A stretch of DNA of 64,000 bases from Turritopsis dohrnii. Lineage: Eukaryota > Cnidaria > Hydrozoa > Anthoathecata > Oceaniidae. The position numbers were made by a program, and so were the translations under genes. Below, piece after piece: positions 25,715-37,398 of this stretch. Under the pieces are notes generated by a model. It was not told the DNA's origin. It saw only the letters and a program-made list of their open reading frames with translations, and did not search any database. Each line of letters starts with the position of its first letter. The first letter of the stretch is position 1. The DNA is taken from assembly GCA_027922465.2 (NCBI GenBank), contig BQMF02000431.1, positions 308,734 through 372,733 of the forward strand, in the 5' to 3' direction.

Positions 25715-26459
25715 AGGAGTTATATATTAAAAAATACAAGAGCCAGATGGCGGAAAACGGTAGCAGCAAAAGTACTTGCCACAAGAATACTTTTAAATTT
25801 GAAATTTTACTTAAAGTTCTTAAACGTTCTGTAAACGTTACTTCTTGAAATATCTTACTGGTGGAAAACAGGCATAAACGATATTAAAAATTTAAAATTA
25901 CTAAATAGGGTCTAATCGCAACACACCAGCAATTTAATTTATTAGAAGACAAAAGAATTATACATGCATGAGCTGTTTATAACGTACGTTTTTTTTATAA
26001 GAGCTTACGTAGAAAAAAAAAACGCGTTTCTTCGAAAAAAAAATATGTATGTTTTGAATTATAATTTTTTGAAACCGAAAATGAATTCAAACAGATAACT
26101 GCCTTTTTTTAACTCGATTTTTGAAAACCTTGATGTTCAAAGACAGAACAGATAGCTAACAAACGTAGAAAGTAATAAGAAAGTCTGATCTGTGCTTTAC
26201 TGACACGAAAAACATATCTATTTTCAAGTGCCAAAGTTCATTGATTCAGTACCATACAGTTTTATGTAGACCTATTTGATTAATATCCATTCCTTCATCA
26301 ATTAAGTGATAAAATATCAAAGAAAACGTATTTTAAATGTATGTGATTGAAAACCTTCGAAAATTCAAAAGGCTGCGTTCGTTCATTAGAATGCATATTG
26401 AGTTTTTAGTGGGGACTCGCATACTCTAAATCGTAGGCTAAAAACTGCCGTTTCGGCCG

Positions 26460-26495
<36 letters not shown>

Positions 26496-26497
26496 GA
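26460..26497. repeat. (AGT)n microsatellite
   Basis: An uninterrupted run of about eleven AGT triplets directly follows 'ttcggccgg'. It is intergenic. Confidence 0.95.
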
Positions 26498-26626
26498 GTC
26501 CAAGGGTGTTTTAATACGGTATTCGCTTACGCTGCTACCGTAAAAAACATCTTGCAGAAAAGAACTTGTAGGCAAACCTTTAACCGTGTTGTCGATAATA
26601 CGAAGTTGTAGCGCAGAGGCATAATA

Positions 26627-26788
26627 CAGTTAACTTTCGTTATATCTCAACACACGCTAGCTCCAACAAAAACCTTGGTCCCATCAGTACTTGCAGTCCG
26701 CTAAAAATCTCGTTACCTCGAAGTCGTGTTTTCTCGAACTTTTTTATGCGGTGGTCCATTGAGAGTTCGAGATAGCGAGACTCAACTG
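26627..26788. mobile_element. Pogo-like MITE, 162 bp
   Basis: The left end CAGTTAACTTTCGTTATATC and the complement of the right end, CAGTTGAGTCTCGCTATCTC, match at most positions. Ends of the form CAGTYNANNYTCGYTAT are typical of pogo/Tigger elements. The flanking TA is preserved only on the left. Confidence 0.55.
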
Positions 26789-27194
26789 CATTATCACACT
26801 GCACGTCTTCTGTTTTATCAGAAACATGCATACAAGTAACATCAGATGGAAATTCTTAAGAAAAGTTTAACAAGCATATAAGCAACATTGCAAGGCTGAG
26901 GTAAGGGAATAAAAAAAGACGAAACACGAAATATTCATGTGGAACAATCTTTTCTCAATTGTGTAGGAGTGTAATACATCCACGTAATAGTATCTCAGAT
27001 CATGAGGTAAAATCTCCACATTTGCACTGAAGTTCGTTGATCGTGTTGAACGTTATTTCTTTATTTCAGAAACATTTCAAACGACCAAAAACGCTTAGAA
27101 ACGTTAAGCTTTCCTTGAAAGACACGTTTCTTATAAGCAAAGACGTGGATATACATTACTGACTTAGTCAATTACCTTTCGTTTGAAAGCAAAT

Positions 27195-27735
27195 ATCTAC
27201 TTATACTAATTCGCGTGTGTGCATCCCACTTTTATTTTAGAGAGTGTTGTGTTTTTTCTAAATTTACGGTCAAAATCTTCTTAATCGTGGTCATTTTTTC
27301 GTTAGACCATTGATAATATTGACGATTAGTATAATAGCACGCGGCGTGACGTCAGTTATTTTTATCTTATCTTATTGCATTGCATCCCCAATCGAACGCG
27401 ACGTTTTTGGGGAAATATCTCGAGAACCAATAGCGATAACTGACGTTTTTGAGGGTCTGCGATACGGGTGACGGGGTGACGCAACATTTGGACCTAAATT
27501 TTATTTGGTACTGCGGATATGACGTCATTAAAATCTTTGATCGACGATATCTCTGCAACGGTTGGTCGTAGCGAAACGATCCCATACATTTTTTTGTTCA
27601 GTTTTTCGAGCTCTACAACATGGGTACGGTCTCATTTCGAGATTTGGTACTTTAATATTTCGTCACCTATTTTCGTGACAACATTTTCGAAATTAAAGTC
27701 GTAAAAAACTTTTACGCGAGATACTAGTCTATATA
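27195..27735. repeat. Dispersed repeat R2
   Basis: The best preserved intergenic copy of the family also seen at 1245-1740 and 38920-39420. It starts near 'gtgtgcatcccacttttatt', carries ATCTCGAGAACCAAT and a 'gaaacgatcccatacat' block, and ends near 'ttttacgcgagatactagt'. Confidence 0.65.
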
Positions 27736-27740
27736 CTAAT

Positions 27741-28531
27741 CACGAGTGTGCATCCGCTTTTTTCACGCTTTCACTCTCTAAAATTTCGGGTCCTTTTTGC
27801 GGTCACTTATTCATAATGGAGTGTCAGACCACGACGGTTAATGTTTTTCTACGATTAGTATAGGGGAAAACATTGCATTGCATTTAATCGTTTCAAATGT
27901 TTTGATTATTCGCGAGATCAAGAAACAATAGACAACAACGAAAGTATTGCGCGAAGATTTATTAATGTTTTTAGGGTAAGTACGCTTTAGAACTTTTTTG
28001 TTTGTTTGTTTTGTTTTTTCTTATAGTATTCATAGGGTTTCTGCGTCATTACTTTTCAAATAATACGTGATTGAAGAAATGAATATCATGGTTTTTAATC
28101 ATGACGGTCTGGGTACGTAAAGAAAATCGCAATTGTTTTTAATTCAGATTTCGACACTTTTATGACTTTCGCGTTTGGCTTTTATTTCCATTGGGGTGTG
28201 GATTCCATGAACATTTACAGCGATTTTAATCTTTTTGTTGTTTACCTGTACGCACAATTTATTTTTACTACTGCATATATCGTATCGTGAAAGATTTATT
28301 ATGAATATTTTGATGTGTTTCAGATCTGATTTCAAAGTTTTTCTGTTCATAACTCCAGTGTTGAACTAAAATGCTTCGGGTGGAATACCTAGAGATTTCT
28401 AATTAATAGAGTGAGAAGTGTTTTTTTTCCGTATTATGTATTGACGTTAAGTATTTTCATCACGGGGAACCATTGCATTGCATCTTCAATCAATTTACTT
28501 CACAGAGTGAAAAAAGCGGATGCACAGTGCG
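27741..28531. mobile_element. Inverted-repeat element, about 0.8 kb
   Basis: The left end 'gtgtgcatccgcttttttca' is mirrored by 'gagtgaaaaaagcggatgca' at the right. The terminal block resembles the 5' end of repeat R2 immediately to the left, so the two are probably related. No coding capacity is seen. Confidence 0.6.
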
Positions 28532-28862
28532 TATTTTTATTTTTGATGGGTTTAAGATCTTCCAAGTAAAACGACTGTTCTGCGTTCTTATATTTAAAGT
28601 TCAAAGTACTTACAGCACTGACACCCTTTCTGTTCGTCATGCTGTGATTTAATTTTTCGACACCATTTTTGAGATGTCACTTTCAAAAAAAACCCGTAAA
28701 ATATTTTTACACGGGATACTAGTGAATTAACATATTTATAAATATATTCAGAAAATGAAACCATACACCACGTGCAGTTGTGGCTCAAAAGCATGTCCAA
28801 TAGCTTAGAATGCCAAACATTTGTCGGGTTCGCAGGTGAAATTACGAGGTTGTTGAATTGGA

Positions 28863-31800
28863 TCATAATTGCAATGAGTACGGTGCGGTATTGGCGAGTC
28901 GACGCATTCTCCTGTAAAATAGAAAAAATCAAATAATAAAAATAGAGCTATCCATAAATTACGTCATTACAGTCTTAGCCTCGTTTTCAATCAATTTTGA
29001 CAAAAGAAGCTTTATGGTCAAGCTTGTTAACTTCACAAACGACCAAACAAAATGAAGAATTTCTATTGCTAGAAATACGTGTACATGGATCACACCATCG
29101 TAGAGTTACTTAGATCTCATAATTTACCTCGTGTTTCTGTCTTGATCGCGCAGCTTCTTTTCCATTTCGGCATCCGTCAGCGTTTCCAAGTACGGGCACC
29201 ACTTATCAATGTCCATGCCCGTCCGCAGAGCCATGTCAACCGTTGGTAATGGATTTTCGCTGAAAGCGTACGTTCTTTTATTCCAGTTCAGCTGACCACG
29301 TATACTATAAGCTATAGCCGTCACAAACTCACCGCCAAGGCCAAGCTCTGTGCATAACGAGAGAGCAAATTGTTCCGGGTCGTTTAAAGGTTCGGACATG
29401 TCCCATTCGAATTGATCTTGTAATGAAACATTGCCCACATGGAGATTCAACTATGCAAAACAAACGAAATACAGTTAATATTATTGTAAACCATGTATTA
29501 AAAGAGCTTCACTGAAAATAAAACATATATGGTAGATTTATTTAATTAATGCTCATAAGTAAACCACTACGAAAACAAACAATACGTTTTATCGTGCCAT
29601 TCAAGTCATTTTTTGAGAAAAGGAGTCGTGGAAGAACAGAAATAGAAGCTGGATGTAAATATAGGCGGAATCACTTAAACGATGTTAAAACGCAATAATG
29701 GAAAGCCTTATGTGGTACTAGCAAACATAATACACCGATTGAAGTTTGTGTTGATTTTCGCGCTTTTAGCAATCATTTACCTCGTTAAATTGGTGTCAGA
29801 CTACTTAACTTTCCTCTTGTGAAAAATTATAAATAAAAATACTATTATCACATGGTTGAACTGCTTTACTTTATCACCTTCACCTTTATGAATACATTCA
29901 TACTGAAAAATTAAAGAGGTTGGAGTTCAAGCTGGTAAACCAGTGGACAAATTTTTTGAAAAATCTCTGCTTAGGAGTGCATTTCTAAAGAAATATACAC
30001 AGTATCTCAATAAACATGTTCTTCGTCGCAGTGACTTTTTGACGATTTTGCCCACTGGAAAACTATAACTTATATGATTGGATTTGGTAGCAGAACTCTA
30101 CTTCAGACAAAGAATATAGCACCTTAATGATCACCCTTTGATCTGTCATTTCACTGAGGGAGATGTCAGGTTCCATACTATGTTGTTTCAACTGCTGTTG
30201 CATAGCTTGTATGATGGCTGGCACAAACGTAAGAGTTGGAAGATCCAAATCATCACAAAGAACTTCCGCAAAAGCTTCCAATGAAATTAATTTTTCTACA
30301 AAACAGAAAACCAGGATTATCCAATATCAAAGTCGAAATTAATGCCTGTCTGAAAAATACATACCGTAAACGACCGATTAAGCACCCAGGACTCAAATAA
30401 GCACCCCGTCCGATTAAGCGCCCAGGTTTAGACAAAAAATTTGTAATAACCACCCAGGTTCCGATTAAGCGCCCAGACCCAAAACTGAAGTTGGGCACTT
30501 ATTCGGCAAAAACATATACCATATTTTCTCTATTAAACTCCCTGGGTGTTTATTAAATTTTTTGGATTTTAAAGGGGGCGTTAATTAGAGAGGGACATGA
30601 AGAGATTTATAAAAGAAAAACTCGGTATAACTCTTGCTTGGAGTTAAAACACCAACAAAAAAATCTTTCGTATGTTCCCAGTATATAACCAATAGATTTT
30701 AAAATAGTCCATAATTCGATTCCTTTTTCAACCATAAAGGTCGACAACACTTATTTTTATAATTTAGAACTACGTATTTATGTATTTAAGTATAAAAGGC
30801 TATTGTAACAAATGGAAATACCTGAAAAACAATAATCATACTGACAACCATAAACAGGCTGTTTATTGCAAACTCACAATTGTTTTCTTAGAAATGCCCC
30901 CCTTTTATCAATTGAAAGGGGGCCTTTAAAAGAGAGGGGCATTTATAGAATATTTTAAGGATTAGAGCGGGCGTTTATTGGATAGGGGCGTTAGGAGAGG
31001 GGGCGTTTAAAAGAGAAAATACAGATATATCGAGAAAAACATGGTTTTTAGTTTTCAGGATAATGAAGGAAACTTAACACAGGAATCGATCATTTACGGT
31101 ACTCTTAATACTCTTCCCTTGTCATAGAATAACTTATAATATATACCACTGATTAGGTATCATCAGACTATGAACAAACTACGAACATTTGAAAAATGAG
31201 CTAGAAGGTTGGCTGAATTTTTTTTCTGATGCAGTTACTACATTTGTGAGTAAAACAAAAAAACAGTTGGATAAAAGTTACCAGCAAAATTTACCAACCG
31301 TTTTTGTTCCATGTGAATGTGTCTCGTAATTTTTGTCCATCGATTTCAATGTCAAGTCGAATTGGAATCAATTCTTCTGCATCTTTTGCGGCTTCATGAA
31401 TAGCAGCCATATCATGGTCATCATAACTAAAACAGAAAATTAAGATAAACAGTTGATTACTGAAAATCAGAACTTGTATAAATATCAAATTTTGGGAGAA
31501 AAACAAGAGGGAAAGAAATGGGGGCAAAACAAACAGGCTGACTTAAAAAAATTTAACAATCCCTGTTTGGACATAATTTTGTACCAATGATATACAGGGA
31601 AGGTTATTTCAAATATATATTCATGATGCTCCCTACCAGGTGGGGAATGTTTTTACCCGCTTGGCACCAACACGATGTCGAGCTATAGGCGTGCCAGCGG
31701 GAACTGCATCTAAATGGTGAGAGCTGTTTGGCAAAATGGTAGGACCCCATGGATCCGGCTTGCCGCGTTGTCTAGTCTTGGTACCAAGCAGTTGTGGAGA

Positions 31801-32097
31801 GTCTTTGTTCACAAAATTATCAGATTTGAACTTGGAGTCATTTTGAATTAAATCCTCGATTTCCTGTGCCTTCACAATCATCACATGTGCAGGTAGTTGA
31901 TGTATAGCATATTTGAGCATCTTCTTCCTTTCTTCTGGTGACGCCAATCTTTTCCATAAGTTAGGATAACGTTTGTATATCGACCCACGCATCATTTTTA
32001 AGTAACTACCAACTTCACTGCCAATCATGTACAGTTCATCACTACTGTCGCTGAGAGGGAACGATTTTGGCTTTTCTCCATATGTTTGCAGAGGCAT
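28863..32097 (-). CDS. SMARCB1: SMARCB1 / SNF5 / INI1, SWI/SNF core subunit
   Basis: Core subunit of BAF-type chromatin remodellers. Five exons join in phase: 31637-32097, 31299-31426, 30123-30295, 29128-29450 and 28863-28911, giving 377 residues (human 385). The N-terminal winged-helix domain shows [19 protein letters not shown] and [12 protein letters not shown]. Next come [16 protein letters not shown]5 repeat 1 ([16 protein letters not shown] to DQRVIIK), repeat 2 ([38 protein letters not shown]) and the basic C-terminal helix [20 protein letters not shown]. The last residues (PYSLQL) differ from vertebrates. The donor of exon 2 was set at 31299 because it restores the conserved WNKNEKL. 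Start is the Met of [11 protein letters not shown] diverged copy of exon 1 lies upstream at 37399-38030. Confidence 0.97.
29940..30058. repeat. Short palindromic repeat, copy 2
   Basis: About 119 bp that starts CCAGTGGACAAATTTTTTGA and ends with 'ttttgacgattttgcccact' then GG, so the ends pair. It lies in the SMARCB1 intron just downstream of exon 30123-30295. Confidence 0.7.
30353..30485. repeat. Four-fold 'cgattaagcgcccag' repeat
   Basis: The motif 'cgattaagc(a/g)cccag' and close variants occur four times within about 130 bp of the SMARCB1 intron between exons 2 and 3. It is probably a subterminal repeat of a DNA transposon. Confidence 0.6.
30517..31025. mobile_element. MITE, about 0.5 kb, in SMARCB1 intron
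   Basis: The left end 'atattttctctattaaac' and the complement of the right end 'tattttctcttttaaac' match. Blocks such as 'gggggcgtttaaaagaga' and 'aaagggggc' recur inside. No ORF is visible. Boundaries are approximate. Confidence 0.6.
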
Positions 32098-32936
32098 TTT
32101 TCCCTCAAACCCCAATAATCACAATAATAACTTTATGTTCTATTATAAATTGTTCTGGATTTAACCCAGAGAAGAGCTATATAAAGAACAACAGACAGTA
32201 AGAAAAACAAAACAGATATATGTTAACAGACATTACATAAACAACGAGGAAAGCAAAATTAAAAATGTCATGAGAGGATTGGTTATATATTATATATATT
32301 GAGTTACTCATTGACGTTTGTGATAAACCATGCAAAAATAAAAGATTAGGAAATCAAGTGTCAGATAATCCTTTCATTTCAGAGCAATTTGTCTTCATAT
32401 CCATGATAGAAAACGTTCCACAAATTGATGTCAGAAACAGTAAGCCTTCAAAATACACATTAGACCAATATATCATTGTCACATATTATCAAAACTACTC
32501 ACTTAGAATAAGTTAGAAAAGTGCATTCATTCTTGTCGGTTGTATCCAGTCCTCAACAATCAGCATCACAATATGGAAAGTAGAATTACACAAAAGAGCA
32601 TATAATCACTCTTATTTAGCAGGGAGACATTTACATGATTTTAAATTTTAATTTTAACAGAGGCATATAACCAGTACATTTACAATACTATAGAACTTTT
32701 CTTTATTAGCAGCACTTACATTTTTTAAAAAAAGTTGACAATGTTTCAAGAAAAAAAAACAAGACATCTTGTACAAGCTTTTGAGTTTATATTATAATAG
32801 TATACACTAAATATTGATGAAAAAGGTAATATTCATAAAGCGAAGAATAGATTCTATGTATATAGTTAAAGTTCTTTGAACTATGAGTGATAATACCAAA
32901 TCAATTTTATATATATTAAGCAGCAGTGGCATAACG

Positions 32937-33954
32937 CAGGGCCCGCGCTACCGGGGTGGCCAGGGGGGCCATGGCCCCCCCACTTTTTTGCTAAGTAAGA
33001 AACTTTTTTCACACATAAATTTAAAAATTAAAAAAAAAATCGGGTGTGGCTACGCAACTGAAAAAGGAACAGCCAAAAGCTTATTATGCATTCAGGCTTT
33101 AAAGACCACTACCGAATCATTTACTTTGATGCAATCGACACCGTAGTCATGGCCATTAAGGACCGTTTTGAGCAACCAAGCGCTATCAATTCTTTTCAAG
33201 CATCGAGCAGTTTCTTTTGACATCCATCAACTCCGACGACCCCTACCAGACAGAGATAGGCGCTCTTGAAAAGTACTTGGATGACCTTGACATCTCTGCA
33301 CTGCCTGCCGAAATCCAAGTTCTGCGCTCTCGTTTTTAAAAATGAAAAGGTTGCTCATTTTGAGGAGATAACAGACAATATAGTCAAATCAAGCGGCGCA
33401 CTAGAAAGAAGTCTCTTTGGAAACATCATCAAGTTGATGAAGCTAGTCCTTGTTGGTGCAGCTACAAGTGCAACACCCGAGCAATCAAAACTTGGGTTCG
33501 AGCAACAATGACTCAAAAGTGTTTCAACTCTTTGGCAGCTTTCTTTTCACAAAGAACTTACGGATAACATTTCTTTGGTATGGTATGTTTGGTATGTTTC
33601 TATTAACTATGGGTAAATATAGCCAACGAATTTGTTGCCTCGAAACCATCCAGAAAAAATATTGTTGGGAAATTTGTGGATTCTGATTTATGGTATATAT
33701 ACTACATTGTTATAGTTATAATTACTACTATAATTACTTACGTTCTCTTTAAAAATGATTCAAAGATTATTGTAGGTGTATAAATCTTTAGGAATCAGTA
33801 CACTGTTAGCCAATCTTGAGCTGTCAAAATTGCAAAAACTTTCCTTGCCCTCCGGCGTCAACCATGGTGGCGCCTTCACTCTAAATTGCCGATTTCAAAA
33901 TTAATCAGTATAAAATGTGGCCCCTCCACTTTCAAATTCATAGCGCGGGCCCTG
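32937..33954 (+). mobile_element. hAT-family transposon relic
   Basis: Perfect 14-bp inverted ends CAGGGCCCGCGCTA are flanked by TAACG on both sides (32932-32936 and 33955-33959). Coding debris inside matches hAT transposase. The 5-bp duplication is shorter than the 8 bp usual for hAT. The element is internally decayed and about 1.0 kb long. Confidence 0.75.
33085..33690 (+). pseudogene. hAT transposase C-terminal remnants
   Basis: Pieces in shifting frames resemble the C-terminal part of ZMYM-like hAT transposases: YFDAIDTVVMAIKDRFEQPS near 33120, then LPAEIQVL-like sequence near 33305, and KLVLVGAATSATPEQ-like sequence near 33440-33485, the site where intact proteins have PATSATSER. Stops and frameshifts interrupt it. 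Family assignment is from recalled motifs. Confidence 0.65.
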
Positions 33955-34667
33955 TAACGGTAATGTGTTTGACTGGCACACCAGAGGTACTAGGTTCGAA
34001 TCCCCCTATGGAAAAACACAAATTCTACTGGCCGCGTCCCAGGTGGTACTGCTACCAGCCCGTTTCCCCCGTGAAGTCTTCGGATGTTTCGGGGTTAATA
34101 TGGCTGGGTAAGTTAGAAATTAGTGCCAAAAGTTGAAAGATTGTCAGCTGGAGTGTGTAGCTCTCTGCCTAGTAACGGTTTCAGCCTTGTAGAGAACAAT
34201 CAATTTAAAAAATATATATAGATATACATGTTTCAAAATGTTGAAAACTGAATTTTCAAAACTTTGTTCAATTAGTATACTGAATTTCAAAATCATTTTT
34301 ATATGCATGAATTAGAAAGCCCTTTCCAACATCTTTCAACAATAACCATTAAACACACTGTATAATACAAAATCATCAGTCTGGTGAAAGTTTGCACATA
34401 AATCTCAGGCATATGTATTCCCGCAAAGGAGGTTCATAGCAGTGCTATGCAGCCTTAGTAAAAAAATTAAATCATAGAAAAAAGCATTATATATTATTAT
34501 ATTATTGTTCTAATTTTTATTCCATTTATTATATATATCAGAAAGATTCGCATAATCAAAAAATCAGTTTCACGTATATATAAATTTCATTTCATGGTTA
34601 TTTCTATAAAAAAATTTCATATCAAAGTTGTTTCACATAAAAATTCCATTTGACTTACGAACTTGAA

Positions 34668-35426
34668 TTACTTTTTATATGCAATAAAGAAATCAAAATC
34701 TTCTTTATACTCAATAAACTCCTCATTTGCATATTTTTCCTTTAATTCTGATATTCCATCCTCAATATCTTGTGTACTCACTTTGCGCAATGTCGAGACA
34801 TAACACTGTCTTAATGAAGTCCATAGATTTTCTTTGCTTATGGAATGTGTTGAAGATTTCAATTCTTTTTCAACCAAAGAAAACCCACTTTGAGAGAGCA
34901 AATTAATCATAACCTTATCAGGCAAATGGGTAGGATCATAAGAATTGAAAGTATCCTTCAATTTTTGAAACCACGGCAAATTATCACATGATGCCATTCT
35001 GATGATAACAAAAATCCCCCCAGGATTCATATGATCATAAATACCTTTAAATATTTTTGGCAAATTTTCATTGCCGAAGTGGTGCACAGCCATACGCACA
35101 AAAATGCGATCAAATTGAGTGTTATTTTCAACGAAATGCAAAGCATCCATGCAGAGCGTTTCAATTCGGCGATCATCTGTTCCATGTTGTAACATTGCCT
35201 GAAAAGGCTCTACACATAATATTGGATAATTTAACTCAACTTTATCGAGAAACCGTTTAGTAAATAAACAAGTCCCAGCCCCTAAATCTACCACTTTATG
35301 ATTTGGTGAACACTTCAGAATGCTTTCCAGAAAATCAACATGTTTATCAACAACGATGTGATGAGGACTGCACTTAAAATCATCAACATTCAACCCAATG
35401 TTCTTATAGTGATTGGCAAATGCCAT
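34668..35426 (-). CDS. Class I SAM-dependent methyltransferase, intronless
   Basis: A 252-residue single-exon protein. The SAM-binding motif I is VVDLGAGTCLFTKRF (about residues 42-56). The acidic strand-2 end is ILCVEPFQAML, motif II is DRIFVRMAVHHFG, and motif III is MNPGGIFVIIRM. It resembles the UbiE/biotin-synthesis-like group, but I cannot name a substrate. I chose the Met of MAFANHYKNIG; no ATG in frame lies further upstream before the stop. A possible 3' splice site (TTCTGGCAG) just before the ATG means a 5' non-coding exon is possible. It sits on the same strand between SMARCB1 and its duplicated first exon. Confidence 0.85.
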   Translation of the reverse strand: MAFANHYKNIGLNVDDFKCSPHHIVVDKHVDFLESILKCSPNHKVVDLGAGTCLFTKRFLDKVELNYPILCVEPFQAMLQHGTDDRRIETLCMDALHFVENNTQFDRIFVRMAVHHFGNENLPKIFKGIYDHMNPGGIFVIIRMASCDNLPWFQKLKDTFNSYDPTHLPDKVMINLLSQSGFSLVEKELKSSTHSISKENLWTSLRQCYVSTLRKVSTQDIEDGISELKEKYANEEFIEYKEDFDFFIAYKK

Positions 35427-37398
35427 GTTAGCAGCTGCCAGAAGAACCAATTAAGCATAAAAATCTGAAATGATTCTCCTTGATGATGTCGAAATTATTC
35501 TAAAGTATATAATTAATTGAGCTAAAAAGGTTATGAAAATGAGTATAAACAAAATATATTTCGTGGCTTAAATGAAAATCCAAAAAGTGAATCTGTCCCG
35601 AGTGCTCGTAAATAAACTTATGTGGTGTTAAAGTGATAAAAGATGATGATTGATTGATATCATCATATTGAAAAGTTATAACATTTCATATATATTTAAG
35701 TTTACATTTTGTTTTCAAAAGCTTCACCACACGCATACACTGACTATACCTTCCCTGAAACAAAAGCATAAGGACGAAGACATGACTAGTTTATACTATA
35801 AACTTTCTTCTCGTAAGTAAAAACCCCACAAAAGGACTCGCATTGACTCCCGCCATTTTCCATTTGTTCTTTTTACTCTCCTCCTGGCCCCCGCCAGGGG
35901 TTGACATGAAGCGTAATCACTGTCCTCCAGGTTTATTGAAAGATTCGATTACAGCAGAAGCAAATTCAAAGTTTCAGTTCAGGCACGCCGTAATATTACA
36001 TGTACCCTCTGAATTTTTAAAATCAATTCATTTTCTTGTAATGGAAGCATCAGCTCAAGGCAACCTGACACCATCCTCGTCCCCAAGCCTTTTTTTTCGT
36101 TTCCATGTTGTGTTCTGGGGGAATAACTGTGTCTATTCGCCATATGAGGTCAGGGATTTCACGTAGAAACTACTAGGTGATGTTGTAAACATGTATCGAC
36201 TGGGGAAGTTCTTCATTTTTGATCAAACACCGGGTAAAAATGTTTTCCCGGCTGTTTGAATTTCGAAAACCATGTTTGCCTGAGAGGCATGTATCAAAAA
36301 ACAGTCATGTAGAACTGGAAAAACTAATCAAAAAGTGTAAGTGATAGGATTTTGTGGGTCAAATGGAGAGTAGGGTATTTTTAGCGTTTTACACAGCTAT
36401 AGTGTGGACACGATGCTCCAGTCTTGCGGCTTACCGAACAAATGCAATGAAAAAGCGTAGTTGCAACAAACGCTTTAAGATGTTATAATCCCTGGCTTTG
36501 GATGTAAGTCAAAAGAATGCTCGATATTTGCCGGAAAAAAGAATTGAAAAGACAAAAATTATAAATTGTCAAAAATTAGATACGATGGCGAATAGACCTT
36601 TAGACCGAATAGAATTTCTGTTTAAACGATGCATTATGGCCGCGTTGTCGTGTCTAACCTCGTTTTTAATATTCAAACTGTTTCTAATTCTCGGAATGGG
36701 AATTGGAAATAATAGTGACTATTATTAAGTTATAAAGTAATGAAATCAGTGGAACAATGAATCGCATGAAAACGAGGTTAGATATGAAACTCAGTCACAG
36801 TTTAGAGTTTAAACAGAAATTCGGGAAAGGTCTATTGTTGTGCTAAAAAACAACAACTGTTTGTTGGAAATGATGACACCACCTTCTTTACGTAAGAGAA
36901 GGACGGATAAAACAATCCATTTTTTAATTGAAAGTATTTGTAAACGAATATAGAGAAAATATAAAATATAAAAAAGAACTGGTTGCAAAACGGTGAGGCA
37001 ATCTCGAAATCGGATTTTATTGCTGCCTGTAATCGAGAGAAACATTTTACTAGCAGCATGCGAAAATATGAGTAGAAATCCACCTGCATTGCCATTCACA
37101 ATGGCCTACCAACATAGATTATCCTCAAGCAAGCATTTTTCAGAAAAGCATTTCAAACTACACCTTTTGTAATATTTTCCGCCATGGTATCTCAGGAAAT
37201 AGTATGATTAATATTCAATAGCAAGGTATTTTGAGCAATTTAGAAGTTTAATTTCCAGTATGCAGTACACTGATCTTAGAAAACCAGCCTCTGGTGCCAT
37301 TGAGTTCAAATTCAGCTTGCGGGTTTTGAAAATATCGAAATAACTATAGGAAATAAAGTGAGTAACTGGAACAATAAAAGCACGATAATTTAACATAC
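35427..37398. other. Spacer between methyltransferase and SMARCB1-like exon
   Basis: I searched this stretch on the minus strand for SNF5 repeat exons that would complete the SMARCB1-like exon and found none. It contains one MITE (36590-36836). Apart from that it shows short unconserved ORFs only. Confidence 0.55.
36590..36836. mobile_element. MITE, about 247 bp
   Basis: The left end AATAGACCTTTAGACCGAAT and the complement of the right end AATAGACCTTTCCCGAATTT agree. Both arms go on to 'tttctgtttaaac' and then 'tctaacctcgttttt'. The middle is unrelated AT-rich sequence. Confidence 0.65.

Larger units (their letters stand above)
24851..28862. other. Intergenic repeat-rich spacer
   Basis: No protein gene is recognised between the array and the SMARCB1 stop codon. 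The stretch holds a short tandem 'aagcccacccaagtat' repeat (about 25065-25105) and several decayed transposons listed separately. The remainder, for example 25715-26455 and 26800-27190, shows nothing I can name. Confidence 0.6.
32920..34205 (+). mobile_element. tRNA-derived SINE, split by a hAT element
   Basis: Box B is GGTTCGAATCC at about 33993-34003. Box A is interrupted: TGGCATAACG lies left of the hAT (to 32936) and TAACGGTAATG right of it (from 33955). Removing the hAT and one TAACG copy gives a normal box A, TGGCATAACGG. The body holds GGTACTGCTACCAGC and TTTCGGGG, shared with the SINE at 49543-49806. It ends in an A/T-rich tail. Confidence 0.75.
32098..34667. other. Spacer upstream of SMARCB1
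   Basis: Between the SMARCB1 start codon and the methyltransferase stop codon the only recognisable content is the SINE (32920-34205) and the hAT relic inside it. The remaining 32098-32919 and 34206-34667 hold AT-rich sequence with no gene I can support. The first part must include the SMARCB1 promoter and 5' UTR. Confidence 0.6.

Noticed and set aside
33955..34030. tRNA gene with box B GGTTCGAATCC
   Set aside because: Box A is split by the hAT insertion and the sequence continues into a SINE body.
36809..37099. Overlapping minus-strand ORFs of 87-96 codons
   Set aside because: Hydrophobic, AT-driven frames overlapping a MITE end, with no family resemblance and no splice partners to the SMARCB1-like exon.
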